Shown here: piece after piece, positions 26,952 through 34,740 of the stretch | Layout of the letters: each line of letters opens with the position of its first letter | Numbering within the stretch: the first letter of the stretch is position 1 | Source of the DNA: Flavobacterium sp. | GTDB taxonomy: Bacteria > Bacteroidota > Bacteroidia > Flavobacteriales > Flavobacteriaceae | Length of the DNA stretch: 64,000 nucleotides | Assembly (NCBI RefSeq): GCF_035195345.1 | Contig: NZ_CP136574.1 | Span: 434,001-498,000, forward strand | Reading direction: 5' to 3' | Translations under genes and position numbers: made by a program | The notes under the pieces: generated by a model | Seen by the model: only the letters and a program-made list of their open reading frames with translations | The model's database searches: none | Told to the model about the DNA's origin: nothing

Positions 26952-27206
26952 ATGCCTTACACAGTTTACATTCTTCACAGTCTTACTAAAGACAAATTCT
27001 ACATCGGCTATACAGCCAATTTAACTGAACGAATTATTCGTCACAATCAAAAAAGCAAAGGTTTCACAGGTTCTACAAACGATTGGATTTTGGTTTACCA
27101 AGAAAAATTCAATTCACAAAGCGAAGCTATTCAGAGAGAAAGACAAATAAAAAATTGGAAGAGTAAAATCAAAATTAAAGAATTAATTCAAAAAAATAGC
27201 ATTTAG
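26952..27206 (+). CDS. GIY-YIG nuclease family protein, copy 1
   Basis: An 84-residue single-domain GIY-YIG protein (URI/UvrC superfamily). Seen: the sheet YTVYILHS with the YIG in KFYIGYT, the arginine in TERIIRHN, and the metal-binding glutamate helix EAIQRERQIKNWK. The stand-alone size matches small GIY-YIG proteins often annotated as UvrC-like; their biological role is unclear. Its start is 53 bases after the tRNA CCA, and its TAG stop is part of the D-arm TTAGCTCAG of the next tRNA-like copy. C-terminus reads KIKIKELIQKNSI, unlike copies 2-4. Confidence 0.9.
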   Translation: MPYTVYILHSLTKDKFYIGYTANLTERIIRHNQKSKGFTGSTNDWILVYQEKFNSQSEAIQRERQIKNWKSKIKIKELIQKNSI

Positions 27207-27294
27207 CTCAGCTGGTTCGGAGCATCCCGATTTCATCGGGAGGGTCACGGGTTCGAACCCCTTTCCGAAATTCGGAACAAGCAATCGCCCACCA
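27199..27294 (+). pseudogene. tRNA-like remnant 1
   Basis: Retains the D arm (TAGCTCAGCTGGTTCGGAGC), variable loop, T arm and an ATCGCCC-ACCA 3' end of the upstream tRNA-Val. The anticodon arm is replaced by TCCCG-ATTTCAT-CGGGA (anticodon position TTC). The 5' acceptor strand is lost (gene tail TAGCATT instead of GGGCGAT), and about 20 bases with a TTCCGAA/TTCGGAA hairpin separate T arm and 3' end. Not expected to be a working tRNA. This copy has GGTCACGGG before the T loop. Confidence 0.8.
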
Positions 27295-27298
27295 AATT

Positions 27299-27325
27299 AA
27301 ATCCTACAGAAATGTGGGATTTTTT
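27299..27325 (+). terminator. Terminator copy 2 of the array
   Basis: Identical to the hairpin following tRNA-Val (10-bp stem, GAAA loop, T-run), 395 bases further on. Confidence 0.8.
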
Positions 27326-27346
27326 ATACGCCAAAATTAAATTTAT

Positions 27347-27601
27347 ATGCCTTACACAGTTTACATTCTTCACAGTCTTACTAAAGACAAATTCTACATC
27401 GGCTATACAGCCAATTTAACTGAACGAATTATTCGTCACAATCAAAAAAGCAAAGGTTTCACAGGTTCTACAAACGATTGGATTTTGGTTTACCAAGAAA
27501 AATTCAATTCACAAAGCGAAGCTATTCAGAGAGAAAGACAAATAAAAAATTGGAAAAGTAAAATCAAAATTCAAGAATTAATTAAAAAAAATAGCATTTA
27601 G
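27347..27601 (+). CDS. GIY-YIG nuclease family protein, copy 2
   Basis: An 84-residue protein identical to copy 1 up to the tail, which reads KIKIQELIKKNSI. The GIY-YIG sheet, arginine and glutamate helix are all intact, so there is no sign of decay. The TAG stop again comes from a tRNA-like D arm. Identical in protein to copy 3. Confidence 0.9.
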   Translation: MPYTVYILHSLTKDKFYIGYTANLTERIIRHNQKSKGFTGSTNDWILVYQEKFNSQSEAIQRERQIKNWKSKIKIQELIKKNSI

Positions 27602-27689
27602 CTCAGCTGGTTCAGAGCATCCCGATTTCATCGGGAGGGTCGGGGGTTCGAACCCCTTTCCGAAATTCGGAACAAGCAATCGCCCACCA
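27594..27689 (+). pseudogene. tRNA-like remnant 2
   Basis: Same build as remnant 1: swapped anticodon arm, lost 5' acceptor, inserted palindrome before the ATCGCCC-ACCA end. D arm reads GGTTCAGAGC and the T-arm region GGTCGGGGG, both as in the functional tRNA-Val. Confidence 0.8.
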
Positions 27690-27693
27690 AATT

Positions 27694-27720
27694 AAATCCT
27701 ACAGAAATGTGGGATTTTTT
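27694..27720 (+). terminator. Terminator copy 3 of the array
   Basis: Same hairpin and T-run as after tRNA-Val, 790 bases downstream of it. Confidence 0.8.
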
Positions 27721-27741
27721 ATACGCCAAAATTAAATTTAT

Positions 27742-27996
27742 ATGCCTTACACAGTTTACATTCTTCACAGTCTTACTAAAGACAAATTCTACATCGGCTA
27801 TACAGCCAATTTAACTGAACGAATTATTCGTCACAATCAAAAAAGCAAAGGTTTCACAGGTTCTACAAACGATTGGATTTTGGTTTACCAAGAAAAATTC
27901 AATTCACAAAGCGAAGCTATTCAGAGAGAAAGACAAATAAAAAATTGGAAAAGTAAAATCAAAATTCAAGAATTAATTAAAAAAAATAGCATTTAG
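27742..27996 (+). CDS. GIY-YIG nuclease family protein, copy 3
   Basis: An 84-residue protein identical to copy 2, with intact motifs. Its reading frame also ends on the TAG of the following tRNA-like D arm. The identity of copies 2 and 3 at DNA level points to very recent duplication or gene conversion. Confidence 0.9.
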   Translation: MPYTVYILHSLTKDKFYIGYTANLTERIIRHNQKSKGFTGSTNDWILVYQEKFNSQSEAIQRERQIKNWKSKIKIQELIKKNSI

Positions 27997-28084
27997 CTCA
28001 GCTGGTTCAGAGCATCCCGATTTCATCGGGAGGGTCGGGGGTTCGAACCCCTTTCCGAAATTCGGAACAAGCAATCGCCCACCA
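27989..28084 (+). pseudogene. tRNA-like remnant 3
   Basis: Matches remnant 2 in the visible D arm, anticodon arm, T arm and inserted palindrome. Confidence 0.8.
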
Positions 28085-28088
28085 AATT

Positions 28089-28115
28089 AAATCCTACAGA
28101 AATGTGGGATTTTTT
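28089..28115 (+). terminator. Terminator copy 4 of the array
   Basis: Same hairpin and T-run as after tRNA-Val. After the last remnant (28480 on) only the left arm is kept, so the array's final unit lacks a terminator. Confidence 0.8.
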
Positions 28116-28136
28116 ATACGCCAAAATTAAATTTAT

Positions 28137-28391
28137 ATGCCTTACACAGTTTACATTCTTCACAGTCTTACTAAAGACAAATTCTACATCGGCTATACAG
28201 CCAATTTAACTGAACGAATTATTCGTCACAATCAAAAAAGCAAAGGTTTCACAGGTTCTACAAACGATTGGATTTTGGTTTACCATGAAGAATTCAATTC
28301 ACAAAGCGAAGCTATTCAGAGAGAAAGACAAATAAAAAATTGGAAAAGTAAAATCAAAATTCAAGAATTAATTAAAAATAATAGCATTTAG
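28137..28391 (+). CDS. GIY-YIG nuclease family protein, copy 4
   Basis: An 84-residue protein, the most diverged copy: HEEFNSQ replaces QEKFNSQ and the tail is KIKIQELIKNNSI. The catalytic positions are unchanged. Substitutions spare the GIY-YIG core, which suggests selection or recent origin. Confidence 0.9.
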   Translation: MPYTVYILHSLTKDKFYIGYTANLTERIIRHNQKSKGFTGSTNDWILVYHEEFNSQSEAIQRERQIKNWKSKIKIQELIKNNSI

Positions 28392-28479
28392 CTCAGCTGG
28401 TTCAGAGCATCCCGATTTCATCGGGAGGGTCACGGGTTCGAACCCCTTTCCGAAATTCGGAACAAGCAATCGCCCACCA
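28384..28479 (+). pseudogene. tRNA-like remnant 4
   Basis: Last copy of the array. D arm GGTTCAGAGC as in the tRNA, T-arm region GGTCACGGG as in remnant 1, same swapped anticodon arm and palindrome, and an ATCGCCC-ACCA end. Unique sequence begins about 20 bases after it. Confidence 0.8.
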
Positions 28480-28592
28480 AATTAAATCCTACAGAAATGA
28501 GATTTAATTTTATTCTACATAATTAGTTTAAAAACCTTTATTAACGATTTTTATTAAACACTACATTATTTTAATTTCAAAACTTCATTCCC

Positions 28593-28600
28593 TATATTTG
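28593..28600 (+). promoter_or_regulatory. Candidate -7 box of pepT
   Basis: TATATTTG matches TAnnTTTG, 17 bases before the pepT ATG, giving a very short leader. Confidence 0.5.
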
Positions 28601-28617
28601 TATAAATTTTAAAATTC

Positions 28618-29859
28618 ATGCAACATATAATCGATCGCTTTATAAGCTATGTAACTATTGATACTGAATCAGACCCAAATTCTGATACTACACCAAGTAC
28701 CAAAAAACAATTAGACCTTGCCAATCTTTTAGTGAAAGAATTAAAAGCAATGGGAATGACAGAAGTAACCATTGATAAAAATGGTTATGTAATGGCAACT
28801 TTAGAAAGCAATGTAAAACATAGCGTTCCAACTATTGGATTTGTTTCGCATTATGACACAACTCCAGATTTTACAGGTGCTAATGTAAAACCACAAATTG
28901 TAAAAAATTATGATGGTGGAGATATTGTTTTAAATGAAAAACAAAACATCATTTTATCACCAAGTTACTTTAAAGACTTGTTACAATATAAAGGACAAAC
29001 TTTAATTACTACTGACGGAACTACACTTCTAGGTGCCGATGACAAAGCTGGTATAACAGAAATCATGTCGGCAATGGAATATTTAATCCAACATCCTGAA
29101 ATTAAGCACGGAAAAATTCGTGTAGGTTTTACACCTGATGAAGAAATTGGTCGTGGTGCGCATAAATTTGATGTAGAACAATTTGGTTGCGAATGGGCTT
29201 ATACTATGGATGGAAGTCAAATTGGCGAATTAGAATATGAAAATTTTAATGCCGCTGGAGCGAAAATCATTTTCAAAGGAAAAAGTGTTCACCCAGGCTA
29301 TGCTAAAGGAAAAATGATAAATTCAATGCTTTTAGCCAATCAATTTATTTCGAAATTACCAAAGAACGAAATCCCAGAAAAAACGAAAGGTTATGAAGGA
29401 TTTTTTCACGTAGTAGGGATTTCGGGAAGTATTGAAGAAACGGTCGTAGAATTAATTATACGTGATCATAGCGCAAAAAAATTCAAAGAACGAAAAGAAT
29501 TTATCCACGAATTAGCGAATAAATTCAATAAAAAATGGAAAAAACAATTTGGAGAAGAAATTGTAATTGCGGAAGTAAAAGACCAATATTACAACATGAA
29601 AGATAAAGTAAAACCCGTTTTTCATATCGTTGAAATTGCAGAAAAAGCTATGAAAGATTTAGGTATAAAACCTTTAATCAAACCCATTCGTGGTGGAACA
29701 GATGGTTGTCAATTATCGTATAAAGGATTACCATGTCCAAATATTTTTGCGGGCGGACATAATTTCCACGGGAAGTACGAATACGTACCCGTAGAAAGTA
29801 TGGTTAAAGCTACAGAAGTAATAGTGAAAATTGCTGAAATTACAGCTGCTACGAAATAA
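28618..29859 (+). CDS. pepT: Peptidase T (tripeptide aminopeptidase, M20B)
   Basis: A 413-residue di-zinc peptidase that removes N-terminal residues from tripeptides in the cytoplasm. Zinc and catalytic residues are present: H78 and D80 (SHYDTTPD), D141/D142 (GADDKAG), E175/E176 (DEEIGRG) and a histidine in GGHNFHGKYE. Length fits PepT. It has its own predicted promoter and a terminator directly after it. Confidence 0.95.
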   Translation: MQHIIDRFISYVTIDTESDPNSDTTPSTKKQLDLANLLVKELKAMGMTEVTIDKNGYVMATLESNVKHSVPTIGFVSHYDTTPDFTGANVKPQIVKNYDGGDIVLNEKQNIILSPSYFKDLLQYKGQTLITTDGTTLLGADDKAGITEIMSAMEYLIQHPEIKHGKIRVGFTPDEEIGRGAHKFDVEQFGCEWAYTMDGSQIGELEYENFNAAGAKIIFKGKSVHPGYAKGKMINSMLLANQFISKLPKNEIPEKTKGYEGFFHVVGISGSIEETVVELIIRDHSAKKFKERKEFIHELANKFNKKWKKQFGEEIVIAEVKDQYYNMKDKVKPVFHIVEIAEKAMKDLGIKPLIKPIRGGTDGCQLSYKGLPCPNIFAGGHNFHGKYEYVPVESMVKATEVIVKIAEITAATK

Positions 29860-29885
29860 TTTATTTTAGTATAGAAAACAATTAT

Positions 29886-29916
29886 AAAGACAAGTTTTTG
29901 ATAACTTGTCTTTTTT
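29886..29916 (+). terminator. Terminator after pepT
   Basis: A stem AAAGACAAGTT paired with AACTTGTCTTT, then a run of T, 27 bases after the pepT stop. Confidence 0.85.
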
Positions 29917-29959
29917 GTACCTTAGCAATCTATTCATTTTAATTACAAATAAAAACCAT

Positions 29960-32200
29960 ATGTTCTCATTCAATAGCAAACAAAATAATGTATTCTTTCT
30001 TTTACTATCATTAGCAACCCTAACAGGTTTTGGACAAGAAAAACATCTAAAAAACATCAAACAATTAACTTTTGGTGGCGACAATGCCGAAGCCTATTTT
30101 AACCCAAAAGGCGATAAATTAACACTACAAGTAACCAATAAAGCATTTGGTGTTTCATGTGACCAAATCTTCATGTTGGATTTACAAGCACAAGAATTCA
30201 ACGAGAAAAGTCTGCAATTGGTTTCAACAGGAAAAGGAAGAACTACTTGCTCCTATTATATGCCCGATGGCAAACATATTATTTATGCTTCCACTCATGC
30301 CGCTGACCACGCTTGTCCTGCTCCTCCAAAACCGATTGAAGGAAAATATTTATGGGCAATTTACCCTGAATTTGATATTTATGTTGCCGATTTAAAAGGA
30401 AACATCACAAAACAATTAACAAATACGCCAGGTTATGACGCAGAAGCAGTTGTTTCTCCTGACGGAAAGAAAATTGCATTTACCAGTATTAGAAGTGGTG
30501 ATTTAGAAATTTACACGATGGATATTGATGGAACCAATTTAAAACAAATCACATCTGGTTTAGGATATGATGGCGGTTGTTTCTTTTCGCATGATAGTAA
30601 AAAAATTGTATTTCGTTCATCACGTCCTAAAACCGCTGAAGCTGTTAAAGAATATAAAGATTTATTAGCACAGAATTTGGTTGCTCCCTCTGAAATGGAA
30701 ATCTATACCTGCAACATTGATGGTTCCGATTTAAAACAAATAACCAATTTAGGAAAGGCCAATTGGGCTCCTTACTTCCATCCTACTGATAAAAAAATTA
30801 TATTCTCATCGAATCATCATTCAACTAGAGGCTATGATTTCCAGTTATTTATGATTGATACAGATGGTGAAAATTTACAACAAATTACCTACGAAAGCGA
30901 ATTCAATGCGTTTCCAATGTTTTCTCCTGATGGGAAAAAATTAGTTTTCTCTAGCAATAGAATGCAAAGTAAACCAAGAGAAACGAATGTTTTTATTGCC
31001 GATTGGGTTGAAGGCGACAAAGCGGAAATAGCACAACCAAAAGTATTAAAGAAACACATTTCTTATTTAGCATCTGATGAATTACAAGGACGATTAACGG
31101 GTTCGGCAGGTGAAAAAAAAGCAGCAGATTATATAGTGAAAGAATTTAAGTCGTTAGGGCTAAATCCTTATGCTAATAAATCGTATTTACAAACTTTCAA
31201 TTATAAAGTAAAAATAAATCCGCACAGCACAGATGCTTCAAGTGATAAAGCAAATAGCGGAACAAATGTGATTGCCTTTTTAGACAACAAAGCTTCAAAA
31301 ACAATTGTAATTGGAGCACATTATGATCACTTGGGATTAAATGAACACAACCATTCTTCTAAGCCTAATTCACAGGGCGAAATACATAATGGTGCTGATG
31401 ACAACGCTTCTGGTGTAGCCGCTGTATTAGAATTAGCTAGAATGTATTCTCAAAATAAAACCAAAGAGAATGTCAATTACATTTTTGCTTTATTTTCTGG
31501 AGAAGAAGATGGTTTAATTGGTTCAAAACACATGGCAGAATCACTAAAAAGCTTATATCCAAATGTAATAACCATGATTAATTTAGACATGATTGGTCGT
31601 TTAGATAAAGACAAAAGTTTAACTGTGGGCGGAATTGGAACTGCCGCACAATTTTCAACAATTGTAACCAAAAACAAACCTGCTGGTTTTAATGTTACTT
31701 TAGACAATACAGGGCAAGGACCTTCAGATCATACTTCGTTTTATTTAAAAAACATTCCGGTTTTGTTTTTCTTCACCGGAACCCATACTGATTACCACAA
31801 ACCAAGTGATGACGAAGATAAAATCAATTATTACGGTGTAAGAAATATAACGGATTATGTATTTAGAGTGGCGAACGAAATTGCAACATTAGATAAAATT
31901 GAATTCACGCAAACCGCAATGAATGCTGGAAAAACAGTTCCAAAATACAAAGTAACCCTAGGAATTATGCCTGATTATACAGACCATGGTAATGGTTTAC
32001 ACATTGATGGTGTTACCGAAAATCGACCAGCTCATGCAGCGGGTATTATATCGGGCGACATTTTGGTTAAAATTGGAGATTGCGAAATCAAAGAAGTATA
32101 TAGTTATATGGATTGTTTAGCCAAATTAAATGTTGGCGATGAAAAAGAAGTAACCGTAGTAAGAGAAGGAAAACAAATTACAATGAAAGTGAAGTTTTAA
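29960..32200 (+). CDS. Secreted M28 peptidase with PD40 beta-propeller and PDZ domain
   Basis: A 746-residue protein from the ATG at 29960, with a signal peptide (NNVFFLLLSLATLTGFG). Residues about 25-340 hold PD40/TolB-like propeller repeats (DAEAVVSPDGKKIAFTS, FPMFSPDGKKLVFSS). Residues about 360-630 are an M28 zinc aminopeptidase: GAHYDHLG, GADDNASG, SGEEDGL, NLDMIGR and DHTSFY. A PDZ domain closes the protein (AGIISGDILVKIGD). Probably periplasmic or exported; the propeller may select substrates. Confidence 0.9.
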   Translation: MFSFNSKQNNVFFLLLSLATLTGFGQEKHLKNIKQLTFGGDNAEAYFNPKGDKLTLQVTNKAFGVSCDQIFMLDLQAQEFNEKSLQLVSTGKGRTTCSYYMPDGKHIIYASTHAADHACPAPPKPIEGKYLWAIYPEFDIYVADLKGNITKQLTNTPGYDAEAVVSPDGKKIAFTSIRSGDLEIYTMDIDGTNLKQITSGLGYDGGCFFSHDSKKIVFRSSRPKTAEAVKEYKDLLAQNLVAPSEMEIYTCNIDGSDLKQITNLGKANWAPYFHPTDKKIIFSSNHHSTRGYDFQLFMIDTDGENLQQITYESEFNAFPMFSPDGKKLVFSSNRMQSKPRETNVFIADWVEGDKAEIAQPKVLKKHISYLASDELQGRLTGSAGEKKAADYIVKEFKSLGLNPYANKSYLQTFNYKVKINPHSTDASSDKANSGTNVIAFLDNKASKTIVIGAHYDHLGLNEHNHSSKPNSQGEIHNGADDNASGVAAVLELARMYSQNKTKENVNYIFALFSGEEDGLIGSKHMAESLKSLYPNVITMINLDMIGRLDKDKSLTVGGIGTAAQFSTIVTKNKPAGFNVTLDNTGQGPSDHTSFYLKNIPVLFFFTGTHTDYHKPSDDEDKINYYGVRNITDYVFRVANEIATLDKIEFTQTAMNAGKTVPKYKVTLGIMPDYTDHGNGLHIDGVTENRPAHAAGIISGDILVKIGDCEIKEVYSYMDCLAKLNVGDEKEVTVVREGKQITMKVKF

Positions 32201-32682
32201 CAACTAAATCTGGCTTTAAAAATATAGCATACAATTATTTGATATCCCGTTGGGAGTAATTATTTTAGATTCTAAATTTCCTACTTTTCGAGAGTTTTTT
32301 GAAAGAAAACTGAACCGAGAATATAAAATTTTAGTTCCAAAACCATTCTAAATACATTTTTGTTCTGCATTACTAAACAAAAAATATCGAATTTAGATTT
32401 TTTTATAATTACACCTAACGGGTTAATCTTTGTTTATTCTTTAAGAATTAAAATTCATTGTTAAAAATAGGAGCCATTTCTTATGCAACTATAAGAGTAA
32501 TGGATTAGAGCAATTTGCAAAGTTAAATTTTGTTCAATCGTCTAAAAAATAAGAAAAAAGAGTTTATAAATGGGGTATGCTTTACATCATATCATTACCA
32601 CCTATAATACACAACTTTTTAGAAAAGATTAACTTTGTTTAAAATTGATATCACAAATGAGCCAATGCTAATAAAACTATAC
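32201..32682. other. 482-base gap with a possible gene remnant
   Basis: No complete gene is visible. On the plus strand around 32225-32350 an open stretch encodes about 40 residues ending in REYKILVPKPF and a stop; it may be the tail of a lost gene, but no family is recognised. The rest is AT-rich without strong hairpins. Confidence 0.3.
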
Positions 32683-33231
32683 TTAGCAACGATTATTTTT
32701 GCTTAAATCACGTTTAAAAAGTACCTTTTTATTTTGCGAAATATAGTCGCCAGATAAAATTAAATAAGGATGATTAGGCGAAAGCCCTGCACTACGACTT
32801 TTTATAAGTATCGTATCATTTACTTTCAGGTTTTTTAAATTTTCAAATTCCTTCGGAATAAATTGCATCATATATTCTTCTTTATTAATTCTTACTACAA
32901 GCCATTTTGGACCTGATGACTTCGCGTTTTTGCGTTTAAATGTTACAGAAGTTACCACAGCCTCCATAGCTTTGAAAGCTTTTAGGTCATTCATTATTTT
33001 ATGATAACTAGCTTGTACTTTTTTACCTTCAGCAGAAGCTTCCCATTTTTTATAATGTATTCCATCAGGAGAAGCCTCCCATTTTTTTCGTTGATCTAAG
33101 TTAGCTTTCTTATCTGAAATTGACAATGGTTTGAGAGCTGGTTTAGTTTCATTATTAATTTCTCGATTTGCTAATACTAGCATACTCAAGACACCAAGTG
33201 ATAAGACCAAGACAGAAATAAATTTTTTCAT
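32683..33231 (-). CDS. Secreted or membrane-anchored hypothetical protein with KKWEAS repeats
   Basis: From the ATG at 33231 (MKKFISVLVLSLGVL) this is a 182-residue protein with a signal peptide or anchor. Residues about 45-75 hold two copies of KKWEAS(P/A)(D/E)G. The C-terminal part (GPKWLVVRINKEEYMMQF; LSPNHPYLILSGDYIS) looks like a small beta domain. No family is recognised. It lies between two gene-poor stretches next to an IS element. Confidence 0.55.
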   Translation of the reverse strand: MKKFISVLVLSLGVLSMLVLANREINNETKPALKPLSISDKKANLDQRKKWEASPDGIHYKKWEASAEGKKVQASYHKIMNDLKAFKAMEAVVTSVTFKRKNAKSSGPKWLVVRINKEEYMMQFIPKEFENLKNLKVNDTILIKSRSAGLSPNHPYLILSGDYISQNKKVLFKRDLSKNNRC

Positions 33232-33440
33232 AAGGTTACTGTTTTTAAAATTGACAAAGCAAATATAGTTCGATATCCAACTCCCAACCGAAGCTAAAGT
33301 GTAAAAAAAAATGTGAATTTTGTAAAAAAAATGTAAATCACCAGAAATTTCTGTACGGAATTTTTCTACATTCATTCAAAACACCACTCCTTTTTATCCT
33401 GAACTCATTCATAACTTCACTACTCTTTTTTGTCCCACTA

Positions 33441-33511
33441 AACTCGTTTCAGCATCTCCTCTCCTTTTGCCATGCTGAACTCGTTTCAGTATCTCTTCTC
33501 CTTCTTGTCAT
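33441..33511. repeat. Two 37-base palindromic repeat units, left of the IS110 element
   Basis: AACTCGTTTCAGCATC begins at 33441 and AACTCGTTTCAGTATC at 33478. With the preceding ATGCTG each unit forms a hairpin (ATGCTGAA/TTCAGCAT). Two more units with the same 37-base period lie right of the IS at 34748 and 34785. This is a REP-like intergenic repeat. Confidence 0.8.
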
Positions 33512-33746
33512 CCTATGTTTGCAAAAGGAAGTTCTTTGAAAATTTTATAAATTTATTTCAACAGAAGAAAGAGAAAGATAAAAGCTATATTTTGTCATTG
33601 GTCAATTAAGACTGTTCAGCATGCTAGTTCCTTTCTCTCTCTGCTTTTGAACTTGGACAGTTCATTGGTCATAAAGACCGTATTTAGGATTGATAAGTCT
33701 CAAGCAGATTTCTTCCGTTTACTTTAATTTCCTTAAAAACAAATGT
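33512..33746 (+). ncRNA. Candidate bridge RNA region of the IS110 element
   Basis: In IS110-group elements (IS621) a structured bridge RNA is encoded in the noncoding end before the transposase. Here the 235-base left end has pairable segments: AGACTGTTC near 33609 with GGACAGTTC near 33656, and the hairpin GGTC-ATAAA-GACC near 33667-33679. The bridge RNA itself and its guide loops are inferred, not read with certainty. Confidence 0.4.
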
Positions 33747-34715
33747 ATGAAAAAAAGTAACAATTATGTTGGAATTGACATCTCAAAATTAACTTTTGAT
33801 GTCGCTATTTCTAGTTATGATGACAAGTACAAGTATTTTAAATTTGCTAACAATCATGAAGGTTTTATGATGTTTTTAGAACATTTAAAGGTCTCTGAAT
33901 CAATTTGTGTGATGGAAGCTAGTGGTCCATATTATTTAAAATTAGCCACTTTTTTGTCAGAGCAAGCAATAGATGTTTGTGTGATAAATCCATTGGTAAT
34001 TAGGAGGTTTTCTCAAATGCGAATGAGTAGAGCAAAAACAGATAAAAAAGATGCTATGCTTATTGCAGAATATGGAAAAACCGAAAATCCAGGTATATGG
34101 AAACCTGAAGCAAATCATGTTCTAGAGCTTAAGCAAATGCAAGCCTATCTAGAACAATTAAATAAAAACAGAACTGGATTTGTAGTTCAAAAAGAAGCAT
34201 TTAATCAAAATCCTATTAAGAGTGAAACACTTGAAAAAAGTATCAATTCTGTTTTAGAAACCATAGAACAAGAGATGAAAAACATTGAGAAAAAAATGGA
34301 GTTAATAATTAAAACACATCATCAAGAAATGTTTAGTCAACTAAAAAGTATACCAGGAATGGGAACTAAAACATCTTTGCTATTGATTGTAATATCTGGA
34401 GGCTTTAGTAAGTTTAATAATCATAGGCAACTTGCTTCATATGTTGGAATATCGCCAAGAATATTTGAATCAGGAACAAGTGTTAAGGGTAGATCGAAAA
34501 TTTGTAAAATGGGAATGAGTAAAATAAGAGCAATGCTTTATGTATGTGCATGGTCAGCAAAAAAATGTAATAAGAGTTGTAAAGAATTATACGATAGATT
34601 AGTAGAAAAAGGAAAATCAAAAAAGCTAGCTTTAATTGCAGTAGTAAACAAATTATTAAAACAAGCTTTTGCAATTGCAACAAAAAAAGAATATTATTCA
34701 GTAAAAATTAACTAA
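33747..34715 (+). CDS. IS110-family transposase (DEDD plus serine)
   Basis: A 322-residue recombinase from the ATG at 33747 (MKKSNNYVGIDISK). The RuvC-like domain has D11 (GIDISK), E57 (MEASG), and D99/D102 (KTDKKDA); the C-terminal Tnp domain has SIPGMGTKTS and the serine motif SGTSVKGRS with S242. These positions are close to those of the IS621 recombinase. The frame is intact, so the element may be active. Confidence 0.93.
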   Translation: MKKSNNYVGIDISKLTFDVAISSYDDKYKYFKFANNHEGFMMFLEHLKVSESICVMEASGPYYLKLATFLSEQAIDVCVINPLVIRRFSQMRMSRAKTDKKDAMLIAEYGKTENPGIWKPEANHVLELKQMQAYLEQLNKNRTGFVVQKEAFNQNPIKSETLEKSINSVLETIEQEMKNIEKKMELIIKTHHQEMFSQLKSIPGMGTKTSLLLIVISGGFSKFNNHRQLASYVGISPRIFESGTSVKGRSKICKMGMSKIRAMLYVCAWSAKKCNKSCKELYDRLVEKGKSKKLALIAVVNKLLKQAFAIATKKEYYSVKIN

Positions 34716-34740
34716 AATAAATTTGGAAATAAACACAGTT

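Larger units (their letters stand above)
26822..28500 (+). repeat. Tandem array: tRNA-Val plus four 395-base tRNA-like/GIY-YIG cassettes
   Basis: After the intact tRNA, four units follow: terminator hairpin, GIY-YIG ORF, tRNA-like sequence. ORF starts are at 26952, 27347, 27742 and 28137, an exact 395-base period. Units differ by only a few bases; units 2 and 3 are the closest. The array ends at 28500, where the sequence after the last CCA copies the terminator's first arm and then diverges. This is direct tandem amplification rooted in a tRNA gene, not a CRISPR. Confidence 0.95.
33512..34740 (+). mobile_element. IS110-family insertion sequence inserted in a palindromic repeat
   Basis: The element carries one DEDD transposase and a 235-base noncoding left end. 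It has no terminal inverted repeats, as usual for IS110. Ends are inferred from the broken repeat: the left flank ends TTGTCAT at 33511 and the right flank resumes with TCATGCTGAACTCG at about 34739, so the empty site would read TTGTCATGCTGAACTCG. Exact ends are uncertain by about three bases because TCAT occurs at both joints. Length about 1.23 kb is normal for the family. Confidence 0.8.

Noticed and set aside
26776..27024. Open frame of 82 codons across the tRNA gene
   Set aside because: It overlaps tRNA-Val and the first nuclease start; it is a by-product of open sequence in the tRNA.
27199..28479. Four extra functional tRNA genes (anticodon TTC, Glu)
   Set aside because: The 5' acceptor strand does not pair with the 3' end, and an insert separates the T arm from it; the D arm is that of the tRNA-Val, not of a tRNA-Glu.
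26822..28500. CRISPR-like regular spacing of the 395-base array
   Set aside because: The period is far too long, the whole unit is repeated rather than only a short repeat, and each unit contains an ORF.
32225..32350. A small gene ending REYKILVPKPF
   Set aside because: No convincing start codon or family; kept only as a possible remnant in the gap entry.
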